Positions 53,834 through 63,994 of a stretch of 64,000 nt of DNA are shown piece by piece (positions within the stretch are counted from its first letter, which is position 1; every line of letters begins with the position of its first letter). The stretch spans positions 21,831,235-21,895,234 of the forward strand of contig NC_092813.1 in NCBI RefSeq assembly GCF_040954645.1, given 5' to 3'. Both the position numbers and the translations under genes were made by a program. The notes under the pieces are model-generated. The model saw only the letters and a program-made list of their open reading frames with translations. It was not told where the DNA came from and ran no database searches. The DNA comes from Diabrotica undecimpunctata (Eukaryota; Arthropoda; Insecta; Coleoptera; Chrysomelidae).

Positions 53834-56428
53834 ATGAATTATCATATGAAATTCTTATTAGGAATGTCTCTGTCCCAAATACAGTTGAGGAAAAACGAAA
53901 GATCCTTGCTGGACTTCTTTCTCAGGAACCGTAGTTTTTCTGATGTTTCTGTTAATTTATCTTTTGATGTTGATTACCAACAAGCTTTAGCTTCCTATTC
54001 TGACCTATTAAGTCTTATATCTGATTATTCAGGTACAAAATCTGATAGTAGATTCAAAGCTTTCAGTTCTCGTTTAACTCATTTGTCTGGTAGAATCTCC
54101 CGTCTACAGCCAACTTCTGTAGACGAAGAAAAATTAAAAAAAGCTATCCGCTATGATTTGTTGAAATTAGAAGGTACTTTGTCTGACATTGTAGATCAAC
54201 CTGATATGGTAGACCAACCTGTTGCTTCTACTCCTGATAGAGTAAACCTTAATTATTCTCAATCTTCAGCCTCACCTGTTAAGTCTGTTCCTGTTTATAA
54301 ATGGGGTATTAAAAAATTTTCTGGTAAAGAACCTCTAATTCCATTTCTCGAACAGATTGAAACTTTAAAGTTTTCTAGGAACTGCACTGATGAAGATTTA
54401 TTCATCTCTGCAGGAGACTTATTTGAAGGTGCTGCTTTTACTTGGTGGCATAATCACTTTAAAAAAAAATCTTTTAATTCTTGGTCCGAATTAGTTGCTT
54501 CCTTAAAGGAAACTTATTTACCTTACAATTATGAAAGAAATTTGTGGGAACAAATACGTTCTACAAAACAGTCTTTCAAACAACCTGTCTCTGCATATAT
54601 TTCTTATATGGAGTCTTTGATGCTCCGGTCTTCAAAATCTATTCCTGATTGTGAAAAAGTAGATGAAATTATTAATGGTCTTCTTCCTGATTATGTCAAG
54701 GCTCTTGCTTTCCAGGATGTGGAATCAGTTGCAGACCTTACAAAGTATTGTAAGAGATTTGAAGCCGCTCTTACTATTTCGTCCCGAAGTAAATTTTCTG
54801 TTGAGTCTCTTTCTTCTTCTGCTACATGTTGGAACTGCAACATGACAGGCCATACTTTTCAAGTATGTAATAAACCCAAGAGAAAGTTTTGTCATAGTTG
54901 TGGGTTTAAGAATATCACCACAAATGAATGTAGCAAATGTTCAAAAAACGGTTTGCGAGGTCAAGCTCCGACAGACAGCATGCCTCAAAGCAGCCAAACG
55001 TCTGTCCCAGGAACATCGAGCAAAGGCAAGAACATCCCAGGGAAAACTTTTCAAAAACGTTCAAACAACCAGTCAGTAACCGTTTCTAAGAAAGTTATAC
55101 CTAAAATTGCTTCTGCTTTTATATCTAATGATAATTTAAGTACTTTTTCTTCATTACAATCTGAAACTTTACCTTCTTCTAGTACTTCTGTTATTTCTAG
55201 TGGTCCTTTAAATTCAAAGGTACCTTTCAATTCTGGTCCATTACTAGATGTCCATACTAACGATAATAGACCATATATTTCTATTTCTGTAGGTAGTGAA
55301 ACAATCTCTGCACTTCTTGATACTGGCAGTAATGTTAGTATTATTGGTTTTCCTTCTTTATTTTTACTTAAAAAACTCAAATTAGCACTTAATTATGATG
55401 TTTCAAGTCAACTCACTACTGCTGATGGAAACATTCAGAGTATTTTAGGATATGTTTGGTTACCTGTTACTTTATTGAGTAAAACTCAATCACTTAAAGT
55501 GTTAATAGTTCCTTCTATTTCACATAAGATGATATTAGGTATGGATTTTATTCGTTTGTTTCAACTTTGTTTGGATTTCTCAAATTTTTCATTTAAGGCT
55601 ACAGATTTATCTACTTGTGTAGTAAATACTGTTAGCAGTGCTGAAAATCTTTCTGACATTCAACAGTCACAACTTAACTCTGTTCATCGTAGTGATTCTG
55701 TAAATGTAGTAACTGACTCTCTTTCAAGAATTCCTGAAGTATCTCAAGTTTCTCTCTTGAATTTATCTAATTTAAAAACAGATGCTTGGTATAGGAATAT
55801 GATAGGGAAAGTTACAGTAAACCCTAACTTATATCCTGCTTTTAAGGTTCAGGATGATGTTCTTTATAAATATGTTTTTTCTAGCTCAAAGTTTTCTGAT
55901 TCTTCTCCAGAATGGAAAATTTTTGTTCCTTCTCCACATAGGAGGGAAATTTTGCAAATTTATCATGATGATCCTACAGCTGCTCATTTAGGTGTCTTTA
56001 AAACCCTTTCTAGGATTTCAGAATTGTATTACTGGCCTAAAATGAGATCTTTTGTTGTGAACTATGTTCATAAATGTAAAGTTTGTGCTTCTTGCAAGCC
56101 TTTAGAGAATATTTCTCCTGTCTTTAATGAAGTTCAGAAGAGAATAGGTCACTCTTACAATACCAACACTAAACGCTACAATTTATGTAGACATAATGTA
56201 AAATTTCATGTAGGTGCTAAAGTCCAGAAGAAAAATAACATCCTTTCAAATGCTGTGGATGATTTTTCTGCTAAATTAGCTCCCAAATTTATTCCCTGTA
56301 TTATACATAAAATTTTATCTCCTTTAGTATATAATCTTAAGGATCTAGATGGTAAAGACCTTGGTAATTTTCATGTGCAAGATATTAAGTTAGATGTTAC
56401 TGATTCTGGTGATGATGAGTCTCAATAA
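53834..56428 (+). CDS. Gag-protease-truncated integrase fusion (864 aa), no RT
   Basis: This open frame encodes Gag (GAAFTWWHNHF, NLWEQIRSTKQ, VSAYISYME), a CCHC knuckle CWNCNMTGHTFQVC (from C332) and a second Cys cluster, then an aspartic protease with LLDTGSNVSII (D496) and MILGMDFI. Next comes only the last part of RNase H (VHRSDSVNVVTDSLSRIPE, about residue 617), then the integrase H2C2 zinc region (HLGVFKTLSRISELYYWPKM, H718; CKVCASC). It jumps directly to the integrase C-terminal domain (NLCRHNVKFHVGAKV, KILSPLVYNLKDLDGK). RT, RNase H core and the DDE core are missing, yet the frame stays open. The first ~32 residues come from a shifted frame: the likely original Gag start is ATG 53809 (MLPKHLKTDELSYEILIRN), with a one-base shift near 53930. 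Confidence 0.9.
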   Translation: MNYHMKFLLGMSLSQIQLRKNERSLLDFFLRNRSFSDVSVNLSFDVDYQQALASYSDLLSLISDYSGTKSDSRFKAFSSRLTHLSGRISRLQPTSVDEEKLKKAIRYDLLKLEGTLSDIVDQPDMVDQPVASTPDRVNLNYSQSSASPVKSVPVYKWGIKKFSGKEPLIPFLEQIETLKFSRNCTDEDLFISAGDLFEGAAFTWWHNHFKKKSFNSWSELVASLKETYLPYNYERNLWEQIRSTKQSFKQPVSAYISYMESLMLRSSKSIPDCEKVDEIINGLLPDYVKALAFQDVESVADLTKYCKRFEAALTISSRSKFSVESLSSSATCWNCNMTGHTFQVCNKPKRKFCHSCGFKNITTNECSKCSKNGLRGQAPTDSMPQSSQTSVPGTSSKGKNIPGKTFQKRSNNQSVTVSKKVIPKIASAFISNDNLSTFSSLQSETLPSSSTSVISSGPLNSKVPFNSGPLLDVHTNDNRPYISISVGSETISALLDTGSNVSIIGFPSLFLLKKLKLALNYDVSSQLTTADGNIQSILGYVWLPVTLLSKTQSLKVLIVPSISHKMILGMDFIRLFQLCLDFSNFSFKATDLSTCVVNTVSSAENLSDIQQSQLNSVHRSDSVNVVTDSLSRIPEVSQVSLLNLSNLKTDAWYRNMIGKVTVNPNLYPAFKVQDDVLYKYVFSSSKFSDSSPEWKIFVPSPHRREILQIYHDDPTAAHLGVFKTLSRISELYYWPKMRSFVVNYVHKCKVCASCKPLENISPVFNEVQKRIGHSYNTNTKRYNLCRHNVKFHVGAKVQKKNNILSNAVDDFSAKLAPKFIPCIIHKILSPLVYNLKDLDGKDLGNFHVQDIKLDVTDSGDDESQ

Positions 56429-56429
56429 T

Positions 56430-58460
56430 GTTGTATAATATAGTAAAGCATTATCTTTTATCTCTTTATATTTTGATATTTCTGTAGTTATGATAAACAT
56501 ATTAATCTTATTTATTTGACATTACCCTAACTGTTTATATATTCCTATTATTTTACTTTGGGTAATTGTTTTTGATTTTGATACAATTAAAAGCCTCATC
56601 CAGCACTTTATGTATGACAACATGGTTAGTTGCATACATGGTGTTTTAGTTTTCCTAGGATACATATATCCTAAGGAGATTTTGGGCCAGATTATATGAA
56701 TCTGTGTTCCTTTTTGGTCTTTTAGAGACAATTAATATACCGTAGTAGGTATATATATTTTTTTTGGATGATGTTTTTTTTTTATTTCTTCTGGAGTTAA
56801 AATAATTCTATGCATCTACTTTTTTAGAAATCTGGTGTAGAATTATGGCGCTTTGAAGTTTGATTGTAGTATACCTACTTTCACTTGTTTGTTCTATTTT
56901 TGTAAACTATATTTATGCAGTACTCTATTCTTTTGTGTAGATCCCTGGTTTATATTTAGTGAGAATAACATTTCTTATGTATCATTATCTTATTTTCATT
57001 ATTAACTTACTCTTAGTCTTCTAAGACTTGTTTTATGCAGTTACTATATCTCTTTTGTGTAGAACTTTGTCTTATTTGACATATCAAGTAAAGTTTATAT
57101 GTATTTTTGAGTTGTTTATCAATAATTACATTTGCATATCAATGTCTACATGCTTTTACTCATTTTATAATTTTGATATTATTGTTACCTTACTTTAGGT
57201 ACTCAGTTATCCTGAGTACTAATTTTTTTTTGGGGTTCATTCATTAGCAGTATCCATTAACTATTCATTTTTGTGAGATATGATCTCTATATTATGTATT
57301 TACCTGACTTTGCTTATTTGTCTTTATTTTTGTATACTTACCTTTGACTTTGATTATTAACTAGACTTCATACTATGTGTATAGAATGCTATTTTGCAAA
57401 GGAAGTTGTTGTACTTCCGAAGAAGAATTTCTGAAGACAGAATTCTTCAACAATGTATATCTGAATATATCAGATGCATTGCCCCTTTGTTATTATTATT
57501 TTTGTTATTGTGGGCCTGAGCTTTGATGCAGATGTACATTCGTACCACTGGATCTTCCTTAAAAGGTGGGTTGTCTCCAGGGTATGGCGTCGGGGGGTTC
57601 ATGGCACATAGGGCTGTCGTCTCCGAGGAGCGCTGTCGTGGTTTAACCGTGGGCTATGGGCTACTGCGTTCATACCAACATGGTTTCAATTGATCCTTTG
57701 GTAGGGTCCATGTACAGTACCAAAGTCTACAGATACCTGATTAGTTTAAATTAATATTCTCCATTCATTTTTAGTCTGATGAATACTACAATTCATTGGG
57801 TAATATGCATTTATATTCCCCTGAGCATTACCCCCAGAAACTGTATATTATAATTATTAAATTTTTATTATAAACTTTATGCTACACCATCTTACTGCTT
57901 ACTTTATAACAGTACCTATTTAATTTCAGTTTAATGAATACTGAAATTCATTGAGTAATTTTTTTTATTTTTCCAGAGATAATCTCTGTAGTAATTTATT
58001 AATATTAGATTAATAATTTTAGTGTGATGAATACTACAATTCATTGGGTAATTTTTTTTATTTTCCCCAGATTAACATCTGAAAATTATTTGGTTTATTT
58101 TTTTTAAATATAGCAAATTTGAGTTATACTTTAAATTTTTTATGAATAGTAATGTATACTTAATTACTTATATTCATTAATTTAATTATTTTGTTATATA
58201 TTTTTTTTAAATACCATAACAAATTTTAGTTTGACGGATACTACAATTCGTTGGGAAGTATTCAATTTCCCTGAGTAATACTCTAAATTTTTTTTATGAT
58301 CATTCTTTTGTTATTATATTCATTAACTTGATTGCTTTGTTATAAAGTATTTATTTTTGATTTGTTACTACGGATTACTACTGCATATATTTATTCCTAG
58401 GTAGAACATTGTGTTCTTGTTTTCTTTGAGAAAAATTTCTCAGTTGTGTTCGAAATTTTT
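56430..58460 (+). other. 3' non-coding region of the gypsy element with repeated motif
   Basis: No ORF of note. A sequence like TTTAGTGTGATGAATACTAC followed by AATTCATTGGGTAAT occurs four times (57769-57812, 57927-57959, 58018-58053, 58226-58260). Each copy has a small GAAT...ATTC hairpin, and three are followed by a CC(C/T)(T/C)GA-type patch. A GC-rich patch at about 57540-57680 stands out from the AT-rich background. This region sits where env or packaging signals occur in other elements; its role is unknown. Confidence 0.65.
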
Positions 58461-58479
58461 CTGATGGGTGGTAGGAGTG
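58461..58479 (+). other. Polypurine tract of the gypsy element
   Basis: GATGGGTGGTAGGAGTG directly precedes the right LTR and is purine-rich, as needed for plus-strand priming. Confidence 0.75.
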
Positions 58480-59616
58480 TGTAACGTTATAAACGTCACA
58501 TCTCTATTAATTTATATTTTAATAATTATTTCATTTTAATTTCTTTATTAATTTATTAATTTCTTTATCTTCAGTTTAATTTTTACTATTTTTTTGTTTA
58601 TAAAAATAGTTGGCGCCCTTGTTTTTCTCTTCTTCCTCTGTCTTTATTTTCTCTCTTTCTGTCCCATAGAATAAATATTTGCCCTCTCACTTTTGTTCGG
58701 CAGACTATTCTGTTCTGTGTTGACTGACAAGCTAGTTTCATGATATCTATACCAACATTCTATGACATCTGTGCTAACTTCATTCAGTCTCCCACTTTCT
58801 GTCAAAACAACTTTTCTGTAGTGGGATTATTTTTTGCCTCTTTTTGAAATTTATAAAAGAAGGCAAAAATTATTATAAGACTCATTTTTATGGTCTACAA
58901 ATTCTCTTGGGGTAAGTACTTTCATTATAATATTTATTCTATAATTCTGACCACATTTCCAATATTTCTAACCTTACTTTCTTTCGAAAGCACATTCTTT
59001 TTTTTGATATATGCATTAGGACTCTTTAACAGAATTTAACTAAGTAGTAACATTCATATTTCATTTTATCCTTGCCATACGCTATTTGTTTAAGTGTAAT
59101 TTTGTAAGATGGCAAGGAAGTTAAACCTTTCTTTTTGATGTGTTTCTAATGCATGTTGTTTCTTATCCTTTTAGTTTATTGGAGATATAAAACTTATTGG
59201 TTTACTGGACAATTTAATTGGTTTATTGGTTTTATTGGCATATTTGGAGTTCAATAATTGGTCCGGACATACAGCCACGTGTGACTGCAGCTCTCCAGAA
59301 GCCACAACTTCTAATTGGAGGATCCAACAGCTAGAACACACAAGCCGCCCATCGAAGCAATAAGTAACACTTATAACTGTTAAGCTTTGGCTGGGTTAAT
59401 TATTGTTTTTTTATTGATTTAAATAAATATGATTGGTTAAAATTTGTCTTATTTGCTATCAACTGAGAACTCAGGTTCAATCCCTAGTTTAAGACAAGAC
59501 GAACTCACCCTTGAGATACTGAGCTAGGCAAGGTATAGACGATAAGCTCCCATGGTTGATTGAGGTATTATTTTTACAATAGTATTTCAATTCTCTTTGG
59601 TAGTCTTATCGTTACA
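58480..59616 (+). repeat. 3' LTR of the gypsy element
   Basis: This copy is 1137 bp, nearly identical to 52295-53433, and followed by CTTT (59617-59620). Confidence 0.95.
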
Positions 59617-59969
59617 CTTTAATATTTTTTGTCACAAATATCGATAACTTGAGGAGCAAAAAAGGTTAGGTGCAAATTTATGCTATATATGTAGCATATG
59701 TGTCCCCTCTATCAGCTATATCAAAGTATGCATAAAATTATAATTCCTTATATTCAATAGTACCTAGTTCTAAATTTTTATGCAAAAATGTTCACAAACC
59801 TGAAAGCTCTAGCGAAAAATAAAATTTGTAATTTCCCCTTTAACACCACGTATCTTTCTTAATACCAACATTTCATTAAAGCAATTTGGCTTAAATCGTA
59901 ATATTTTGAAGCGTAGAATTACGGTTTCTTTTTTACAATTACTTAAGGACCACCCTGTATAATAATGGT

Positions 59970-60248
59970 TGTTACGAACATGCTTTTGGCATGGCTCATA
60001 TAACGGTTACAACTCTAACAAGGCATCAAGAACATTCGCGATCCATCGAGTGAGAGACAGAACAACAGGTCACCTAGGCGAATTAGAGGTGGGACAACTC
60101 CCGAATGTTCTGGAACTTAATACTTGTGGTATATATATGACGCGATGTTAGAAGTAGAGTTTAGTTGATAAGAGAGTACCGAACTGTAAACTATAAATAA
60201 ATATATTTATATAAATTCGAACCGCTCGTTTTATTTAATCTCGCTACA
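59970..60248 (+). repeat. 5' LTR of the SAP-Gag gypsy element
   Basis: This begins TGTTACGAACATGC and ends TTTAATCTCGCTACA, followed 2 nt later by a TGG-starting primer site. TATATAAATTCG near its right end may mark the promoter. The 3' LTR is outside the window, so its length rests on TG...CA ends and the primer site. Confidence 0.75.
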
Positions 60249-60250
60249 GT

Positions 60251-60265
60251 TGGTGTCAGGTGTGG
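60251..60265 (+). other. Primer-binding site
   Basis: TGGTGTCAGGTGTGG, 2 nt after the LTR, begins with the complement of tRNA CCA. Confidence 0.7.
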
Positions 60266-60364
60266 GGTTTGCAAATAAATTCAGCAGTGACTTTTGAAAA
60301 AGACTTTTGAACTTTTGAAAAGTATTGTTCGTCGGGAACATCGTACGTGTGTGCCTGACCAAAG

Positions 60365-61535
60365 ATGCTGCTAGTACAACTTTCAGTAAAACAGTTGCGT
60401 GAGCAACTGGAAGAACGCGATGAAGACTGCAGCGGGTCCAAGAAGATACTCCAAGAACGATTGAAGACTGTTCTCAACAAGAATGAAGAAGATCCAGAGA
60501 CATTCCAGTTCCAGTCAGCAGAAGAAGCAGTTTTAACGAAAATAAAAAATGTGTCGCAAATGATAATTGAAGAAACTTCTAAAAAAATTGAAGAAAATTC
60601 TAAAATTATTAAAGAAACAGCTAGACAAAACGACGAGAAATTCGAAAATATGTCTAGAAGATTCGTCGAAGTATGTAAGAACATTTGATATGATACAGAA
60701 AAATGTAAACGACAAGATAAAAAACGTAGAAGAGAAGATCAAACAATTAAAGAGTATGATAACTAACACAAAAGTGCTACCACCAGTTAATACAATAGCC
60801 TTAGATCCGGTAGTGAAAGAAGAATCACCTAGAGACGAAACGACACATAATATGAGATTCAAATTGCCACCATTTGATGGAAAGTCCTCTTGGTCCATAT
60901 ACCTTAGACAATTTGAAGCTATTGCGACAGCCAATCATTGGACAGAACAAGAAAAGGCTGTTTTCTTGACTGCTGCTTTACGAGGTGATGCTGCAGATAT
61001 ACTAAGATCGATTCCTAAGCGTCAAGAAAAATGTTACCAGACCTTGTTCACTCGACTAGTCAAACGTTACGGAGATGCCCATCTCCAACAAGTCTACAAG
61101 GCGCAACTAAGAAGTAGAATTCAACGAGCAAGTGAAAATTGGCAAGAGTTTGAAGCGGATGTTGCTCGTATAGTGCGGTTGGCTTATCTGGAGGTACCAG
61201 ACAACATTTTGGAAGAAATTGCTGTAGATACCTTCGTCAATGGGTTAAGAGAAAGTGAATTACAGAAAGCTTTACTACTAGCAAGACCGAAAGTTCTAGA
61301 TGAAGCGCTCGTTATTGCCTTGGAACATGAAACAGCTAGTCAAACATCACGGAGCCATCGAGTAAGAACCATTGAAGAAGGCGACGAACCAAACGATGAA
61401 CGTCTAGAAGAAATGGTACGAAAAGTAGTTCGTAACACGATGCCGAAGAGACGCGAGCCCAGATGTTGGAATTGTGGTGACGTAGGTCACATTCGCCGTA
61501 ATTGCAAGAAAATGATACAACAGTCGGAAAACTAG
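60365..61535 (+). pseudogene. Gag with N-terminal SAP-like motif and CCHC knuckle
   Basis: The Gag starts at ATG 60365. Residues about 5-40 (QLSVKQLREQLEERDEDCSG...ILQERLKTVL) fit the SAP motif, a short helix-turn-helix DNA-binding fold. A coiled coil follows (IIEETSKKIEENSKIIKETA). After a one-base shift near 60680 the frame continues with the Ty3-type capsid: FKLPPFDGKSSWSIYLRQFE, AALRGDAADILRSIP, FTRLVKRYGDAHLQQVYKAQ. It ends with a CCHC knuckle CWNCGDVGHIRRNC (near 61465). SAP motifs occur in some insect gypsy Gags; a nuclear or DNA-tethering role is inference. Apart from the shift it is intact. Confidence 0.82.
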
Positions 61536-61536
61536 A

Positions 61537-62336
61537 ACGGGTCGACACCAAGGGGCAACTGCCGACCTCGAAAAACACAGCCCCATAGTAACTGTGAATA
61601 TTACGTCCTCAGGTGGAATTCATAGCTTGTACATCGAGGGTCGTATCAATAATAAATGTAGATCGTTTTTGGTAGATACAGGTGCAACGAGAACTATTGC
61701 ACGGCCAGAAGTAGTACGAGGCAATCTTAAATTATCGCCTGCAACAGTAAAACTTAGAACAGCAACTGGTGAGATAATTAATACATATGGCGAGGCTAAT
61801 ATGTCAGTATCCATTGGCCAGACCACAGTGAAACATAGAGTATTAATTGCAGATATCTCCGACGAGTTCATATTGGGGATGGATTTACAAAGGAAAGTTG
61901 GGGCTGTATTGAATGTCAAAGATGGAGTTCTCGAGATCAGTGGTGAATAGTTGCCGTTTCATGAAGACAAAGAAGATGTTATCAACTTAATAACTACTTG
62001 TGACGTAACAATACCCGGTAATAGTGAGAAAATTTTGATGACCAGACCTGATGGTTACTGCCGAGACGGAAGTTTAAGGATGGTCGAAGATGTGAATAAT
62101 GCCGAGTTCCTAACGGCAAAAGCTTTGGTAAGAATTCGAGATGTCGTTCCTGTAAGAGTTATGAATTTAAAGGGAACTGCTATTAAGTTAATTAAAAGAA
62201 CTTTGATCGGACAGTGTGTTCCCGTGGCTTCGATTTGTTTCATGAATACTAATGAGAAAACGTCGAAATCTAAGTATCCAAAGCAGCTTGTTGAGACGAT
62301 GATTAAAACGTGCCAAGATTTTGATGATGAACGAAC
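61537..62336 (+). pseudogene. Protease and start of Pol of the SAP-Gag element
   Basis: The frame overlaps the end of gag and carries FLVDTGATRTIA (active-site DTG), VRIR-like strands and FILGMDLQRKVGAVL, a complete retropepsin of about 110 residues. One in-frame stop at 61948-61950 follows; the same frame then continues with TCDVTIPGNSEKILMTRPDG and KYPKQLVETMIKTCQDFDDE, the linker that precedes reverse transcriptase. RT itself is not reached because the LINE insertion begins at 62337. Confidence 0.82.
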
Positions 62337-62352
62337 TTTTTTTTTTTTTTTC

Positions 62353-62821
62353 GTCTTTATAGAGGGGGGGTCTGGAATCTTCAAAAGACATCTCAGTCCA
62401 GGGCGCCGCCTGACTAACTTTAGTGCAGGATTCGTTCTTCGTACTCCCGGCGATAGTTCCCGAGGTACTTTAAAATGCCCTCTCGTCGCCGACTCTACGC
62501 CGAACGCCTACCTGCTAAACCAGACCCTCCTCTGTCATCCAGCGATCCGGAAGCGGAATGGCCGCTGTTAGGCCGGCATCACTTCCGAATCACTACCTTT
62601 ATTCATTCATTCTCCATTCATACACATCCACACTCTATTCATCAGCAAGGAGGTTCCCAGTCTCGTTCCAGGTAGCGTGTAGAAGACACTCATCGCTCCT
62701 AGTTCGGCATTATTTCCAGATGGGCATTTCCTCCTTCCCCACAGTCTGACTCATGCATTCCAACTCACACAGTGTGACACAATTTTCTAGCTTCACCTTT
62801 CAGCATCATTCACTCTTACCT
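62353..62821 (-). other. 3' UTR of the R1-type LINE
   Basis: Non-coding, GC-richer than the neighbourhood, between the ORF2 stop and the poly(A). Short open frames on the plus strand here are chance. Confidence 0.6.
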
Positions 62822-63994
62822 TTAGCGTTGGTTTAGCAGTCTTTCTTCCTCTTCCTTTTTCTTGATCACTGCACGGATATAGCTGTGTATGTTAGTCCAA
62901 ACGAATTTATTTTCAATCATTCTCTCAATCATTTCTCTCACTGTAACAAAATTCACACCTGTCTCTCTCTCCATTCTGTTCCTTTCCACTATCCATCTGC
63001 TGCAATCTAACATCGTATGTGTCACAGTGTCCGAGTATCCACAGTATAGGCATTCATCTGTATCAGCCTTTCCGATCCTATAGAGGTAGGCCCTAAAACA
63101 CCCGTGTCCTGTGAGCACCTGCGTCAGGAAATAATCCAGTCGCCTGTGGCCACAGTCAACCCAATCTCTTATGTTTGGAATCAGCATTTTCGTCCACTGT
63201 GCCACATCTTCCGTGTTGTTCCATTCTTCTTGCCATCTTTTAACTGACCTTTCCCTTTCCTGTCTTTTCTCGGCCACAGTAAGGTTTGGACCTCTTCTCT
63301 CATAAAGCTCTTTTCTTTCCACCGCCAAAACATGCAACGGAACACATCCAGTGATGGTCCATAAGGCTGCCGCAGACACAGTCCTGTAGGCGCATGCCAC
63401 TCGCAACAGACTTGTTCTGTCTACTCGTGTCATGAGACTCCTACAGGCAGTTATCTCTACGGCCTCGCTCCAGACTGGTGCCGCGTAGAGGACGATCGAT
63501 TGTACAACACCGTGTAAGACCCTCCTCCTTTCGGATTTGGGTCCTCCAATGTTCGGCATCACCCTCCCCAACGCAGCCGTACTATTCGCAGCCTTCCGGA
63601 CCACCTCCCGCACGTGCTCTCCCCATTTTCCACTCTGGTGCAATGTCACTCCTAGATACTTTACATGTTTCTTAGGTGTTAGACATGCTCCCGCACATTT
63701 TAATTCAATATTGTGCCCATTCCTTGTCCCCTTCAGAATGATGGCTTCGGTTTTCTCTGTCGCAAGTTTCAGTCCGTGCTGCGTCATCCATTTTTTTACG
63801 ACGCCGCCTGCGGTTCTAACCCGGTATTTGAGATCTGGCTCATCCCGAGCCACTACCAGTACAGCGAGGTCATCCGCGAATGCGAAGGGGGTTGTACCCT
63901 CTCCGTATTCACAGTGCAAAACCCCGTCATATGCCAGATTCCATAGCGTCGGGCCCAAGACAGATCCCTGGGGTACTCCGGCCGTCACGTCCAC
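62822..63994 (-). CDS. R1-type LINE ORF2, C-terminal part (RT to end), open at window edge
   Basis: The frame is open for 390 codons and continues past the window. It begins inside RT with GVPQGSVLGPTLWNLAYDGV, then the catalytic box FADDLAVLVV (63869-63880). KKHVKYLGVTLHQSGKWGEH and the thumb follow (VRKAANSTAALGRVMPNIGG; SLLRVACAYRTVSAAAL). The C-terminal region has YFLTQVLTGHGCFRAYLYRI and the zinc motif C-x2-C-x7-H-x4-C (CLYCGYSDTVTHTMLDC). It has no RNase H, which fits the R1 clade and not LOA. All RT motifs seen are intact. The APE endonuclease and any site specificity cannot be judged from this part. Confidence 0.9.
   Translation of the reverse strand: MDVTAGVPQGSVLGPTLWNLAYDGVLHCEYGEGTTPFAFADDLAVLVVARDEPDLKYRVRTAGGVVKKWMTQHGLKLATEKTEAIILKGTRNGHNIELKCAGACLTPKKHVKYLGVTLHQSGKWGEHVREVVRKAANSTAALGRVMPNIGGPKSERRRVLHGVVQSIVLYAAPVWSEAVEITACRSLMTRVDRTSLLRVACAYRTVSAAALWTITGCVPLHVLAVERKELYERRGPNLTVAEKRQERERSVKRWQEEWNNTEDVAQWTKMLIPNIRDWVDCGHRRLDYFLTQVLTGHGCFRAYLYRIGKADTDECLYCGYSDTVTHTMLDCSRWIVERNRMERETGVNFVTVREMIERMIENKFVWTNIHSYIRAVIKKKEEEERLLNQR

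Larger units (their letters stand above)
52295..59616 (+). mobile_element. Ty3/gypsy LTR element with deleted pol, young insertion
   Basis: The element has LTRs of 1139 and 1137 bp, TG...CA ends, a 4-bp target duplication CTTT, a primer site beginning TGGCGCCC and a purine-rich tract before the right LTR. By eye the LTRs differ by about six substitutions and two homopolymer lengths, so the insertion is recent. The single long ORF (53834-56428) lacks RT, RNase H and the integrase core. A 2-kb non-coding region follows. It inserted into the right TIR of a mariner-like element. Confidence 0.94.
49621..59957. mobile_element. Mariner-like element with ~440-bp TIRs, hosting an LTR retrotransposon
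   Basis: The ends read CAGGGTGGTCCTTAAGTAAT (49621 on) and its inverted form ending at 59957, both next to TA, the usual target of this superfamily. The inverted similarity continues for about 440 bp inward (49621 to about 50070 versus 59957-59617 plus 52294 to about 52195), with roughly one base in five changed. The LTR element 52295-59616 splits the right TIR. Without it and its 4-bp duplication the transposon was about 3.0 kb. It holds a decayed transposase at 51050-51740. Confidence 0.88.
59970..62336 (+). mobile_element. Ty3/gypsy element with SAP-like Gag, 5' part
   Basis: A 279-bp LTR, primer site, Gag, protease and the start of the pol region are present. A LINE inserted at 62337 cuts it, and the remainder lies outside the window. 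A frameshift in gag and an in-frame stop after the protease show decay. It starts 12 bp beyond the end of the mariner-like element. Confidence 0.85.

Noticed and set aside
56430..58479. Search for an env-like gene behind the gypsy ORF
   Set aside because: No frame of useful length, signal peptide or membrane segment is present.
62475..62749. Short plus-strand frames in the GC-rich region
   Set aside because: They lie in the 3' UTR of the minus-strand R1-type LINE and show no family features.
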